From assembly GCA_963717115.1 (NCBI GenBank), contig CAVQVO010000002.1, positions 310,001 to 374,000 on the forward strand: DNA of 64,000 nucleotides. The letters are read 5' to 3'. Of the stretch, positions 36,276-44,844 are shown piece by piece; positions within the stretch are counted from its first letter, which is position 1; every line of letters begins with the position of its first letter. A program made the position numbers and the translations under genes. The stretch comes from JBBQUN01 sp963717115. GTDB taxonomy: Bacteria; Actinomycetota; Acidimicrobiia; Acidimicrobiales; SZUA-35. The notes below the pieces were generated by a model. That model was not told where the DNA came from. It saw nothing but the letters and a program-made list of their open reading frames with translations, and ran no database searches.

Positions 36276-37398
36276 CCAGACCCTCCGCCAGCTGATCGAT
36301 CGTGATCATGCCGACGAAGCGATCGTCGTCGTCGATCACCGCCGCGATCCTCGAACGCGAGGTCAGGATCGTGTCGAGCGCCTCCCGCAGCGGGGTCTCG
36401 GGTCGGGCCCGGGCGACGAACCGTTCGACGGGGAGATCACCGATCGCCGTGGCATCGTCGACGGCTGCCAGGGTGTCGGCCCCGACCCATCCCGTCAGTC
36501 GATCGTCGTCGACGATGGCGACCCACGACGTCGCGTGCTTCTCCATCACCGCCGTCGCATCGGCAACCGGGATCGTGCCGGGGCGAGCACCGGCCCGCGC
36601 ATCGGCGTGATGTCGCAGACGCGCCGGAGCCCGAGCCGTCGCAGGCCCCGTTCGCGCCCGAGGAACGTCGCAACGAAGTCCGAGGCCGGGTGACGGAGCA
36701 GTTGCTCGGGAGTGTCGTACTGACGCGAACAAGCCACCCACGTCGAGGATGGCCACCCGGTCGGCGAGCCGGATGGCCTCGTCGACGTCGTGGGTCACGA
36801 TCACGATCGTCTTGTGGACCTTGCGCTGCAGGTCGAGCAGCTCGTCCTGGAGCCGCTCCCGGACGATCGGGTCGACGGCGCTGTAGGGCTCGTCCATCAG
36901 GAGGATCGGCGGATCGGCGGCCAGCGCCCGGGCGACACCGACCCGTTGTCGCTGCCCACCGGAGAGTTCCGACGGGTACCGATCGAGCGTCGAGGCGTCG
37001 AGACCGACGAGCTCGACGAGCTCTTCGACCCGCTCCCGGATCTCGTTGCGGTCCCAGCCGAGCAGCTCGGGCACCGTGGCCACGTTCCGGCGGATGGTGT
37101 GGTGCGGGAACAGGCCGATCTGCTGGATCACGTAGCCGATCCCGCGGCGCAGTTCGTGCACCGGCGCCTCGTCCTGCGGACGGCCCAGGACCTCGATCGA
37201 GCCCGACGTCGGTTCGATCAACCGGTTGATCATCTTGAGCGTCGTGGTCTTGCCGCAACCCGAGGGGCCGACCAGGGCGACGATCTCGCCTTCGGGGATC
37301 TCGAGCGAGAGTTCGGTGACCGCGGGCGACGGGGCACCGGCGAAGGACTTGGTGACCGTCTGGAGAGAGATCGCCGACTGGCTGCTCGGTGCTCGCAC
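36271..37398 (-). CDS. Betaine/choline-type ABC transporter ATPase with CBS domains, with two compensating frameshifts
   Basis: Walker A GPSGCGKTTTLKMINRL, the Q loop in VIQQIGLFPHHT, signature LSGGQRQRVGVARAL and Walker B ILLMDEPYSAVD are intact. From about 36722 to 36581 the frame is shifted: the extra T in GCGTCAGTAC and a missing C in GCCCCGGC together hide the segment QYDTPEQLLRHPASDFVATF, which is the expected family sequence. A CBS pair follows (AIVDDDRLTGWVGADTLAAV, AAVIDDDDRFVGMITIDQL), used in OpuA/OpuC-type ATPases to sense ionic strength or nucleotides. GTG at 37398 is the preferred start; GTG at 37434 is possible. First gene of the operon. Confidence 0.85.
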   Translation of the reverse strand: MRAPSSQSAISLQTVTKSFAGAPSPAVTELSLEIPEGEIVALVGPSGCGKTTTLKMINRLIEPTSGSIEVLGRPQDEAPVHELRRGIGYVIQQIGLFPHHTIRRNVATVPELLGWDRNEIRERVEELVELVGLDASTLDRYPSELSGGQRQRVGVARALAADPPILLMDEPYSAVDPIVRERLQDELLDLQRKVHKTIVIVTHDVDEAIRLADRVAILDVGGLFASVRHSRATAPSPGLGLRCDVPRARTGPATARAPARLRHHADARAGARPGTIPVADATAVMEKHATSWVAIVDDDRLTGWVGADTLAAVDDATAIGDLPVERFVARARPETPLREALDTILTSRSRIAAVIDDDDRFVGMITIDQLAEGLE

Positions 37399-37437
37399 CG
37401 CATCAGTCTGCCCCACTGACCGACCCCGAAACACGGT

Positions 37438-38058
37438 TCAGCCGACGGGCTTCACGGCCATGCCCTCGGTGAACCAGGTCCAGGGTTTGGGCCCACCGGC
37501 ATCACGGGACTCCGACCGTTCGATCTCGAACCCGGCGGATCGGACCAGCTCGGTGGGATCGCGGGTGAGGTGACAGCCGTCGGCCAGTCGCTTCTGGAGC
37601 GGTTCGAGACGGCGTTGCCAGGCAGCCACCGAGGGATCAGGTGATCGTCCGTGTTCGAGGAAGTGGAACCGGCCTCCCGGGCGCAGGACTCGCCAGATCT
37701 CGGCCAGCGCCTGATCGACGCCGGGAATCGTGCACAGCGTGAAGGTCGACAGCGCCCCGTCACAGCTGGCGTCGTCGAGCGGGATCGACTCGCCTCGGAG
37801 GGCGATGTGCTCGACCCGGATCGAAGACGCCGCGATCCGCTGCTCGGCCAGGCGCCGGGCGGTGGCAGCCGGCTCGACGGCGTAGACGAGGTCGACCTCG
37901 GCCGGGTAGGCGGGCATGTTGAGGCCCGATCCGAACCCGATCTCGACCACGGTGCCCGACAGCCCGGCGGTCACCTCGCGACGCCACCGCCGCAGTTCGG
38001 CGGTTCCGCAGGCACGGTCGACGAGACGGGGCAGGACGTGTTCTCGGTAGACACCCAT
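37438..38058 (-). CDS. Class I SAM-dependent methyltransferase (METTL7/UbiE-like)
   Basis: The 206-residue protein has an N-terminal YREHVLPRLVDRACG helix, SAM motif I VVEIGFGSGLNMPAYP near residue 37, VYAVEPAATARRLAEQR, then STFTLCTIPGVDQALAEIWR and VLRPGGRFHFLEHGRSPD. This is the METTL7-like group, often lipid or thiol methyltransferases. ATG at 38058 was chosen because the SAM domain needs only this short lead. It stands apart from the importer operon, with a 40-base gap, and could be co-transcribed with it. Confidence 0.8.
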   Translation of the reverse strand: MGVYREHVLPRLVDRACGTAELRRWRREVTAGLSGTVVEIGFGSGLNMPAYPAEVDLVYAVEPAATARRLAEQRIAASSIRVEHIALRGESIPLDDASCDGALSTFTLCTIPGVDQALAEIWRVLRPGGRFHFLEHGRSPDPSVAAWQRRLEPLQKRLADGCHLTRDPTELVRSAGFEIERSESRDAGGPKPWTWFTEGMAVKPVG

Positions 38059-38209
38059 GACCCACCAGCATGGGTCAGACCGGCGGGGCATCCCGGCGGT
38101 GGTGCCAAGCGTCACGCCGACGACCGCCCGGATCCACGAGCCGGTCCGCTCGCGGAGGATTACGGTTTGTACCCACCGGTCCCCGGACCGACCGATGAAA
38201 GGCATCACG

Positions 38210-38530
38210 ATGTCGACGCTCCTCACCACTCGACGCACGATGGCCGCGTTCGGCCTCGGCTGCACGGCCCTGATCACCGCCTGCTCCAGCGGCGGCATCG
38301 ACCAAGAGGAGATGGAGGCCAACATCTCCGCGATCCTCGCCGAACAGTTCCCCGACGCCGCGACGCCGATCATCTCGTGCCCGAACGAGGTGACCGCCGA
38401 GGTGGGCACCACCTTCGAGTGCGAACTCACCGTCGAGGGTGACCCCACGGTTCTGCCCGTGTACGGCACGGTCGACTCCGTCGAGGACGGTGTCGCCAAC
38501 TTCAGCATCGAGGTCGGCGCGGCCGAGTAG
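38210..38530 (+). CDS. DUF4333-like lipoprotein
   Basis: The 106-residue protein has a signal sequence (STLLTTRRTMAAFGLGCTAL) and lipobox ITAC, then one domain with CPNEVTAEVGTTFECELTVEG, whose two cysteines should form the disulfide typical of DUF4333. Found in actinobacteria, function unknown. ATG at 38210 is preferred over ATG 38195 because AAAGG lies about 8 bases upstream. It is divergent from the methyltransferase and convergent with the peroxiredoxin. Confidence 0.75.
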   Translation: MSTLLTTRRTMAAFGLGCTALITACSSGGIDQEEMEANISAILAEQFPDAATPIISCPNEVTAEVGTTFECELTVEGDPTVLPVYGTVDSVEDGVANFSIEVGAAE

Positions 38531-38560
38531 CCGCCGCCGACCCCGAGTCCGGGCTCGCCG

Positions 38561-39037
38561 TCAGAGCTTGTCGATGATCGACTCCGACAGCGAACAGGTC
38601 AGACCGAAGCCGCCGGGTTCCACCTCGAGCTGGGTGACCTTGCCGTCTTCGAGCACCATCGCGTAGCGCTTCGAACGGGTCCCGCCCAGGGCAGCGGCAT
38701 CGACGTCGAGGCCGATGGCCCTGGTGAACTCGGCGAGCGGGTCGGCCAGCATCCGGATCTTGCCGTTGGCGCCGTGGGCTGCGCCCCAGGCGTCCATCAC
38801 GAACGCGTCGTTGACGGCGATGCAGGCGATCTGGTCGACGCCCTTGGCCTTGATGGCATCGAAGTCGTTGACGTAGCCGGGCAGGTGCGTGTTCGAACAG
38901 CCCGGCGTGAAGGCCCCGGGGACGGCGAAGATGAGCACCTTGCCACTCCCGAACTCCGCCGCCGGGTCCACCTGGGTGCCGGGGTTGGATTCGTTGAGTG
39001 TTGCCGAGGGAATCGGGTCACCGATCTGAATGGTCAT
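38561..39037 (-). CDS. Peroxiredoxin (Prx5/AhpE-like, glutaredoxin-type)
   Basis: The 158-residue protein has the Prx5 active site PGAFTPGCSNTHLPGYV, with the peroxidatic Cys near residue 48, and a late GGFGLTCSLSESI Cys that can resolve it. Family length is 155-165. It reduces hydrogen peroxide and organic peroxides in the cytosol using glutathione, glutaredoxin or a mycothiol-like thiol. It stands alone on the minus strand, divergent from an SDR gene. Confidence 0.92.
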   Translation of the reverse strand: MTIQIGDPIPSATLNESNPGTQVDPAAEFGSGKVLIFAVPGAFTPGCSNTHLPGYVNDFDAIKAKGVDQIACIAVNDAFVMDAWGAAHGANGKIRMLADPLAEFTRAIGLDVDAAALGGTRSKRYAMVLEDGKVTQLEVEPGGFGLTCSLSESIIDKL

Positions 39038-39207
39038 GGAAGTTCTCCTGGTTTGTGCCGAGCGCAGGCACCGTAGTGGACCCGGGCGACGACGTACCGA
39101 ATCGGTGGCTCACGCCGGGAGCGAGGCGGGCGAAACGGAACCCGCATCACCGAGTCGGTCGCTACGGTGCTGCGAGGTCGCAGACTCGAGACGAGGGGAG
39201 ATCGCGC

Positions 39208-40029
39208 ATGAGCGCCGAAACCGAAGCAGGACGCAACACGATGGAGGTCGACGGCCGGGTCGCGGTCGTCACCGGGGCCGGTTCGGGGATCGGACGGGCC
39301 CTGGCGATCCGGTTCGCCGCCGACGGTGCACGGGCCGTGGTGTGCGCCGACCTGAACGCCGAGCAGGCCGCCGAGACCGCGGCGATGATCGGGGACGTCG
39401 CCTCGTCGTTCGGGCTCGACGTCGCCGACGAGGCCGCGATCGAACGACTGGTGACCGAGACCCTGGCCACCGAGGGCGCCATCGACGTGTTCGTCTCGAA
39501 TGCCGGGTACGGACTGGCCGGTGGGCTCGAGCTCCCGACCGACGAATGGGAGCGCATGATGGCCGTGCACACCTGGTCGCACCTCGCCGCCGCCCGTGCC
39601 GTCGTCCCCGGCATGGTCGAGCGCGGGGGTGGTTACCTCCTCAACACCGCCTCGGCCGCAGGTCTCCTGACCCAGATCGATTCCGGACCGTACGCGGTGT
39701 CGAAACACGCCGCCGTCGCCCTCGCCGAGTGGCTGGCGATCAACTACGGCGACGACGGGATCGGGGTCTCGGTCCTGTGCCCGCAGGCGGTGCGAACCAA
39801 CATCCTGGGCCCGCGGGCCGCCAAGGGAGGTGGCCGACAGGCCGCCGCCGACGGCATCCTCGAACCCGACGCCGTGGCCGAGGCATGTGTCGACGCCATG
39901 CGCACCGGCCGATTCCTGGTCCTCCCCCATCCCGAGGTGGCCACCTACTTCACCCGCAAGGCGACCGACTACGACCGCTGGCTGGGTGGCATGCGCCGAT
40001 TCCGCCGACGGCTCCGCGGCGGGAACTGA
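39208..40029 (+). CDS. Short-chain dehydrogenase/reductase
   Basis: The 273-residue SDR has VTGAGSGIGRALAIRF near residue 22, DVFVSNAGYGLAG (Ser replacing the usual first Asn of NNAG), the catalytic Ser in NTASAAGLL, Y-x3-K in YAVSKHAA and a basic tail (MRRFRRRLRG). The layout matches SDRs of the SDR_c family with a membrane-leaning C-terminus. AGGGGAG precedes ATG 39208. It is separated by 72 bases from the ABC exporter genes and may be independent. Confidence 0.85.
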   Translation: MSAETEAGRNTMEVDGRVAVVTGAGSGIGRALAIRFAADGARAVVCADLNAEQAAETAAMIGDVASSFGLDVADEAAIERLVTETLATEGAIDVFVSNAGYGLAGGLELPTDEWERMMAVHTWSHLAAARAVVPGMVERGGGYLLNTASAAGLLTQIDSGPYAVSKHAAVALAEWLAINYGDDGIGVSVLCPQAVRTNILGPRAAKGGGRQAAADGILEPDAVAEACVDAMRTGRFLVLPHPEVATYFTRKATDYDRWLGGMRRFRRRLRGGN

Positions 40030-40101
40030 GCCCGGACGGGAGCGACGCCGATTCGGACGACCGGGTGAGCAAGTCGCCACCGGATCAGCGACACTGCCGC
40101 C

Positions 40102-41098
40102 ATGCGTCGCGAACCACCCGACACCGGCACGGCCATCTCCGCCCACCAACTCCGTCGATCCTTCGGCGACAACCAGGCCGTCGACGGGGTGGACCTCACC
40201 GTCGCCACCGGTGAGATCTACGGATTCCTCGGGCCCGAACGGTGCCGGCAAGTCGACGACGATGAAGATGTTGTGCACCCTGCTGAAGCCGACCGCCGGT
40301 CAGGCCACCGTCGCCGGGTTCGACATCGCCTCCGACCCGGGCGAGGTCCGGCTCCGGATCGGCGTTGCGCTGCAGGAGGCCTCGATCGACGGCAAGCAGA
40401 CCGGGCGCGAACTGCTGGCCCTCCAGGGCCGGCTCTACGGGCTGTCGAAACCGAACATCGCCCGCCGGATGGACGACGTGATCGGCCTGGTCGACATCGG
40501 CACGGCGATCGACGACCGGGTGGAGTCCTACTCGGGTGGGATGAAGCGACGCCTCGATCTGGCCATGTCGCTGATCCACAAACCCCAGGTGCTGTTCCTC
40601 GACGAGCCGACCACCGGTCTCGATCCGGTCAGCCGAAGCGACGTGTGGGACGAGGTCCGCCAACTGAACGACCGCGAAGGCGTCACGATCTTCCTCACGA
40701 CGCAGTACCTCGAGGAGGCCGACGAGCTCGCCGACCGAGTCGGGATCATCGCCGACGGCAAGCTCGTCGCCGAGGGGACCCCGGCCGATCTCAAGCGGTC
40801 GGTCGGGACCGACGTGATCGTGGTCCGGGTCGGCGACGACCCCGAGGCTGCGGCGGCCGCCGTGTCCGACCTCGCCGGCGTCGACCACATCGACGTCCTG
40901 AGCGACGAACTCCACCTGGCCGTTCCCGACGGCGCCTCGATCCTGTCGTCGGTGGCCGTCGCCCTGAATCGCTCCGAGGTCCACGTCACGTCGTTGACGC
41001 TGCGAACCCCGACGCTCGACGACGTCTTCCTCGACATCACCGGCGCCAAGCTCGGCGCCAGCCACATCGACGACACCGAAGGGGTAGGCCACTCATGA
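40102..41098 (+). CDS. ABC-2 exporter ATPase (DrrA-like), frameshifted in Walker A
   Basis: The start (ATG 40102) gives LRRSFGDNQAVDGVDLTV and GEIYGFLGP, then the frame breaks inside Walker A. Deleting one C in GGGCCCGAAC near 40235 yields GPNGAGKSTTMKM. The signature YSGGMKRRLDLAMSLI, Walker B LFLDEPTTGLDPVS, QYLEEADELADRV and the C-terminal VTSLTLRTPTLDDVFLDITG tail are those of DrrA/NodI-type ATPases for drug or lipid export. Restored length is about 331 residues. The permease starts inside its stop (ATGA). Confidence 0.85.
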
Positions 41099-41929
41099 CC
41101 GCCACGACCCCGACCGCCGGTCGGACCATCGACACCACCCCCCTGGCCAGGCGGTCCTCCGCCCTCCACGACCTGGTCACCGTCGCCGGACGAGCCTGCC
41201 GCAGCGTGTTCCGCGAACCCGAGTTCTTCATTCCGGCCATCATCGTGCCGGTCTTCTTCTTCGTGGTGAACATCGGGGCGTTGCAGGACGTTGCCGAACA
41301 GGGCGCTGCAGCCGCCGGTGGTTCCCTCGACTTCAAGGCCTTCCAGCTGCCGGTGGCGATCATCTTCGCCGTCACCGGCGTCTCACGGGCCAGTTCGCTC
41401 GTGATCGACATCCAGGGCGGCTACTTCGATCGGCTCCTGCTCACCCCGATCCGACGCCCCGCGCTCCTGCTCGGGCTGATGGCCGCCGACCTGATGGCCG
41501 TCCTCATGCTCGCCATCCCCGTCACCGCGCTCGGGCTCGTCCTCGGCGTGCGCTTCGAGACCGGGCATCCTGGGCATGATCGTCTTCCTGCTCTACGGCG
41601 CGGCGTGGGGTCTGGCCTTCGCCGGATTCCCCTACGCGATCGCGCTGAAGACCGGCAACCCGGCCGCGGTCAACTCCAGCTTCATCCTCTTCTTCCCGTT
41701 CGCGTTCCTGACGTCGAGCTTCCTCCCGAAGGAATCGCTGACGGGTTGGCTGTCGGCCATCGCCACCTACAACCCGGTGACCTACGTGCTCGACGGCCTG
41801 CGCAGCCTGATCTCCGAGGGCTGGGTCTGGGAGGACCTCGGCAAGGGACTCCTGGCCATCGGGGCGGTCACCTGCGTGAGTTTCGGCCTGGCCAGCGCCG
41901 CCATGCGCGGGCGGATCAGCCAGGACTGA
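41095..41929 (+). CDS. ABC-2 type exporter permease (DrrB-like), frameshifted
   Basis: The protein has an N-terminal cytoplasmic head (RRSSALHDLVTVAGRACRSV), then about six membrane helices. VSRASSLVIDIQGGYFDRLL and TPIRRPALLLGLMAADLM are the ABC-2 core. Deleting one G in ACCGGGCATCC near 41565 joins this to IVFLLYGAAWGLAFAGFPYA and YNPVTYVLDGLRSLI. Restored length of about 277 residues is usual for DrrB. It forms the membrane part of the exporter with the ATPase upstream. Substrate unknown. Confidence 0.82.
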
Positions 41930-41994
41930 CCGGCCGAGCCCGAGTCGTCGCCCCGGCCGCACCTCGGGCCGGTCCGGTGTGCGAACCTACGACG

Positions 41995-42636
41995 ATGGCA
42001 ACGACGACGCCGTCCCCCTCGTTCTTCGACCGATGGTCGACGACCTACGACGAGGCGGGTCTCCAGGCCCTCACGTACCGTCCCGTCCACGACGCCATCC
42101 TCGGCCGCCTCCGATCGTTGGAACCGGCGGTGGTCGTGGACCTCGGCTGCGGGACCGGACAACTGACCAACCGGCTGATCGAACGATTTCCCGGGGCCGT
42201 CATCGTCGGTGTCGATCTGTCGCCCGGCATGCTCACGGCCGCGGCGACCCGCCTCGATCGGAGCGAGGCCCCGCACACCGGGCTCGTCCGAGCCGATGCC
42301 CAGCGAGTCCCGATCCGACCGGGGTCGGTCGACGTCGTCGTGTGCACCGAGTCGTTCCACTGGTACGACGATCAGCGGGAATCGCTGCGGGGTCTGGCCG
42401 AGGCGATCCGGCCCGGTGGGCGACTGCTGATCGCCTCGATCGCAACGACGAGCGGCCTCGGTGACGACGCCGTGCGTCGGATCTCGACGTTGCGCGGGCG
42501 ACCGATCCGTGCCTTGCCTCCCCACCGACTTCGTTCGCTGCTGGGGCGCAGCGGATTCGACGTCGTGCACCAGCGCAGGATTCCTCGGCTGGGCCTCGTC
42601 CCGTGGCCGGTCCTGACCGACAGCGTGCGGCGCTGA
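41995..42636 (+). CDS. Class I SAM-dependent methyltransferase
   Basis: The 213-residue protein has FFDRWSTTYDEAGLQALTYR, SAM motif I VVDLGCGTGQLTNRLIERF near residue 48, GVDLSPGMLTAA, ADAQRVPIRPGSVDVVVCTE, FHWYDDQ and AIRPGGRLLIASI, the standard Methyltransf_11 pattern. ATG at 41995 leads directly into the fold. It follows the exporter genes by 65 bases on the same strand and may be part of that transcript, for example modifying the exported compound; that is inference. Confidence 0.8.
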   Translation: MATTTPSPSFFDRWSTTYDEAGLQALTYRPVHDAILGRLRSLEPAVVVDLGCGTGQLTNRLIERFPGAVIVGVDLSPGMLTAAATRLDRSEAPHTGLVRADAQRVPIRPGSVDVVVCTESFHWYDDQRESLRGLAEAIRPGGRLLIASIATTSGLGDDAVRRISTLRGRPIRALPPHRLRSLLGRSGFDVVHQRRIPRLGLVPWPVLTDSVRR

Positions 42637-42673
42637 TCGAGACGTCGGCCCCGCTCGAGCCGAGCTCGCTCGA

Positions 42674-43389
42674 CTACGACCGGGGGATGTCCACCGTGAC
42701 CCGTTCGGCGATGGCTTCGCCGAGGGGGCGCATGACCCGCTCGAGCGTCGGGGCATCGGGGATCGAGCCGTCGCCGGGAACCCACAAGGCGAACAGGGTG
42801 TCCTGGTTGCCGTCGGCGTCGGTGATCCGCATCGTCAGCGGCGACAGCCAGTTGCTCCCGACGATCACCTCCCAGTCACCCATCTGCTCGGGAACGGCTT
42901 CACCCTGCTCGAGTGCGAGGTCCCAGGTGTCGCTCCCCGAACTCATCCCGATGGTCACGAAGTTCGAGTCGTCGCCGACCTCGTCGATGTTGCAGAGGAA
43001 TCCGAAGGTCTCGTAGGCGAACGGGTCGTAGGCGCCGCTGCCCTCGACCGTGGCGTCGTCGGATGACAGCAGGCCGTACTCGACCAGGTCGTCCAACGAG
43101 ATGGCGCCGTTCGACCGGCTGACCCCCGGCGCAGAGGTCGGCCAGGATCACGCCACCGCCGGAGGCCCCGGCGCTCGTCATCGGTGGCCTCGTTGTCGTC
43201 GTCGCCTGGTGCCGACGTCTCCGAATCGGGCGGTGGCGTGGTTTCGTCGGTCGCCGGAGCGGTGGATGTCGGTGGGCGCGACGGTCGTCTCGCCCGGATC
43301 GGCGTCGGTCGAGTCGTCGCTCCCGCCACAGGCGGCGGCGATCAGCACCAGTGTCGCCATGGCCGACCGAAGCCCGCGAATGATCGCAT
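42674..43389 (-). CDS. Secreted lipoprotein of unknown function, multiply frameshifted
   Basis: The N-terminal segment AMATLVLIAAACGGSDDSTD has a lipobox. An acidic Thr/Pro linker follows (APTTSTAPATDETTPPPDSE after removing one base near 43269), then AGASGGGVILADLCAG and a C-terminal domain (SLDDLVEYGLLSSDDATVEG, GFLCNIDEVGDD, WEVIVGSNWLSPLTMRI). Removal of single bases near 43269, 43175 and 43125, and probably addition of one near 43372 to reach ATG 43389, is needed. The lone cysteines in LCAG and FLCN could form a disulfide. I do not recognise the domain. The number of breaks leaves real decay possible. Confidence 0.5.
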
Positions 43390-43554
43390 CCTCGTCATGT
43401 CTGCTCCCTCCTGGTGGGCGTCGACCAGATCGAGAACGCACGCCGCCGGTCGGTCCATCATCTCGGCCCTGGAGCCGCGTCCGGCAAATGAACCCGCGTC
43501 CGTGACCAGGGCGAGTGGCATCGAGGTCCCCGGCGAGCTCGGTCGGCGTTCGGC

Positions 43555-44131
43555 TCAGTCGTGGAGCAGGTGTCGATCGGCGAGCGAACGCGTTCGGGCG
43601 ATCAGGACGGCGTTCGGTTCGTCGACCGAGGCCATCCAGGCATCGGCTTCGGCCGGCGATCGCCCGTGGGCCAGGTGACGGTCCCGCAGCCACGATCGTC
43701 GTCGCCCGTCGTCGACGTCGACGTACCAGCACGCATCGAGGAGCGGTTCGCACCGCATCCCACCCGTCGCGGTCGTGCAGCAGGTAGTTGCCCTCGACGA
43801 GGATCGTCCGGTGGTGGGGCTCGACGGCGATCGACCCGGCAATCGGCTCCTCGATCTCCCGTACGAAGGCGGGCGCCATGACCACCCGCTCGGCGTTCCG
43901 CAGGCGTGCGAGCAGGACCACGAACCCGTCGAGATCGAACGTCTCGGGGGTCCCCTTCCGGTCGCTCAGGCCCCGCCGCGCCAGTTCGACCGAGGCCAGG
44001 TGGAATCCGTCCATCGGGACGACGATCGCCGTCGGGCCGATCGCCGCGGCCCGTTGGGCGGCGATGGTGGACTTGCCGCAGCCCGGCGGCCCGGTGATCC
44101 CGATGAGCGTACGTTCTCCGTCGGCCGGCAT
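43555..44131 (-). CDS. P-loop nucleoside/nucleotide kinase-like protein (uridine kinase/PanK-like), frameshifted
   Basis: The protein starts GERTLIGITGPPGCGKSTIAAQ (Walker A near residue 13), then VVPMDGFHLASVELARRGL and ETFDLDGFVVLLARL, wording diagnostic for the uridine kinase/YfhQ-like group (frcK-type fructose or ribonucleoside kinases), and ILVEGNYLLHDRDGWDAVR. Deleting one A in GTGCGAACC near 43748 joins it to PLLDACWYVDVDDGRRRSWL and DEPNAVLIARTRSLADRHL. Restored length of about 191 residues is normal. It phosphorylates a small metabolite with ATP; which one is unknown. Confidence 0.78.
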
Positions 44132-44211
44132 CGGCCGAGGATAGTCGGCAGGTCTTGGTGTCGCCGTCGTCTCGCCCCGAGGCCCAGCGCTTCAGAGCCG
44201 GCGCGGCGGGC

Positions 44212-44595
44212 TCACATCCTCACCCACGCGACCCGGGCGTAGTGGTCGTCGTAGGGATCGAAGCGGGTGCCGTCGCGGCGATCGTCCTCGAACTCCGGGG
44301 ACGGGACCTCGCTCCCGTACTCGGGCGACGCCTTGATCTGTTCCTTGGTCATCCGCACGTGCACCCTGCGATCGTCGTGATCGATCGAGGTCACCGCGCC
44401 GGCGGGAATCAGGCGCTTGGTTCCGAACAGCCAGAATCCGGTGTCGACCACGAGATGGCTGCGATCGGTCTCGAGCGACTCCTCGACGATCGATCCGACG
44501 TCGCCGTCGGTGGCGGCGACGTCGAAGCCGACGATCTCGTCGGCGGTACGGACGACGTCTGCGTCGTAGTTCCAGATCTGCTGGTGACGGTCCAC
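44212..44595 (-). CDS. PRC-barrel domain protein
   Basis: The 127-residue protein has IVGFDVAATDGDVGSIVEES and SHLVVDTGFWLFGTKRLIPA followed by VTSIDHDDRRVHVRMTKEQI, the PRC-barrel pattern of stress-related bacterial proteins, and an acidic and aromatic tail. GTG at 44595 follows AGGAGG by about 7 bases, which decides the start over longer upstream options. The 249 bases to the next gene (44596-44844) hold no gene I can support. Confidence 0.75.
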   Translation of the reverse strand: MDRHQQIWNYDADVVRTADEIVGFDVAATDGDVGSIVEESLETDRSHLVVDTGFWLFGTKRLIPAGAVTSIDHDDRRVHVRMTKEQIKASPEYGSEVPSPEFEDDRRDGTRFDPYDDHYARVAWVRM

Positions 44596-44844
44596 GATCC
44601 AACCTCCTGGGTTCGGCCGCCCGGCCTCCGCCGGGCCCGGTGGTTCTCTACCCGACCGGGTCCTCCCGAAACGCCCGGCCGTGCTTCGGAACCGGTCGAG
44701 CACGGTGCGCCCCTGGCGTCCTCGACCGGTGCGGGCAGTACGTCGACTGACCCGCCGGTGTGGCGGGCTTGCGTCCCCAATTCCCGAACTGGCGGCGCTG
44801 CGTCCCGTTCGAGGGACGCCAGCCCGCCAGAACGAAGGCGTTTG

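Noticed and set aside
36581..36722. An alternative domain in the middle of the importer ATPase
   Set aside because: The Arg/Ala/Pro-rich stretch is the wrong frame between an extra T and a missing C. The other frame gives the expected family sequence.
38531..38560. CGAG...CTCG hairpin between the lipoprotein and peroxiredoxin genes
   Set aside because: The stem is only four pairs with a six-base loop, too weak to call a terminator.
44596..44844. A possible small gene in the 249-base gap before the P450
   Set aside because: Only short shadow frames are present, with no start signal or recognisable product.
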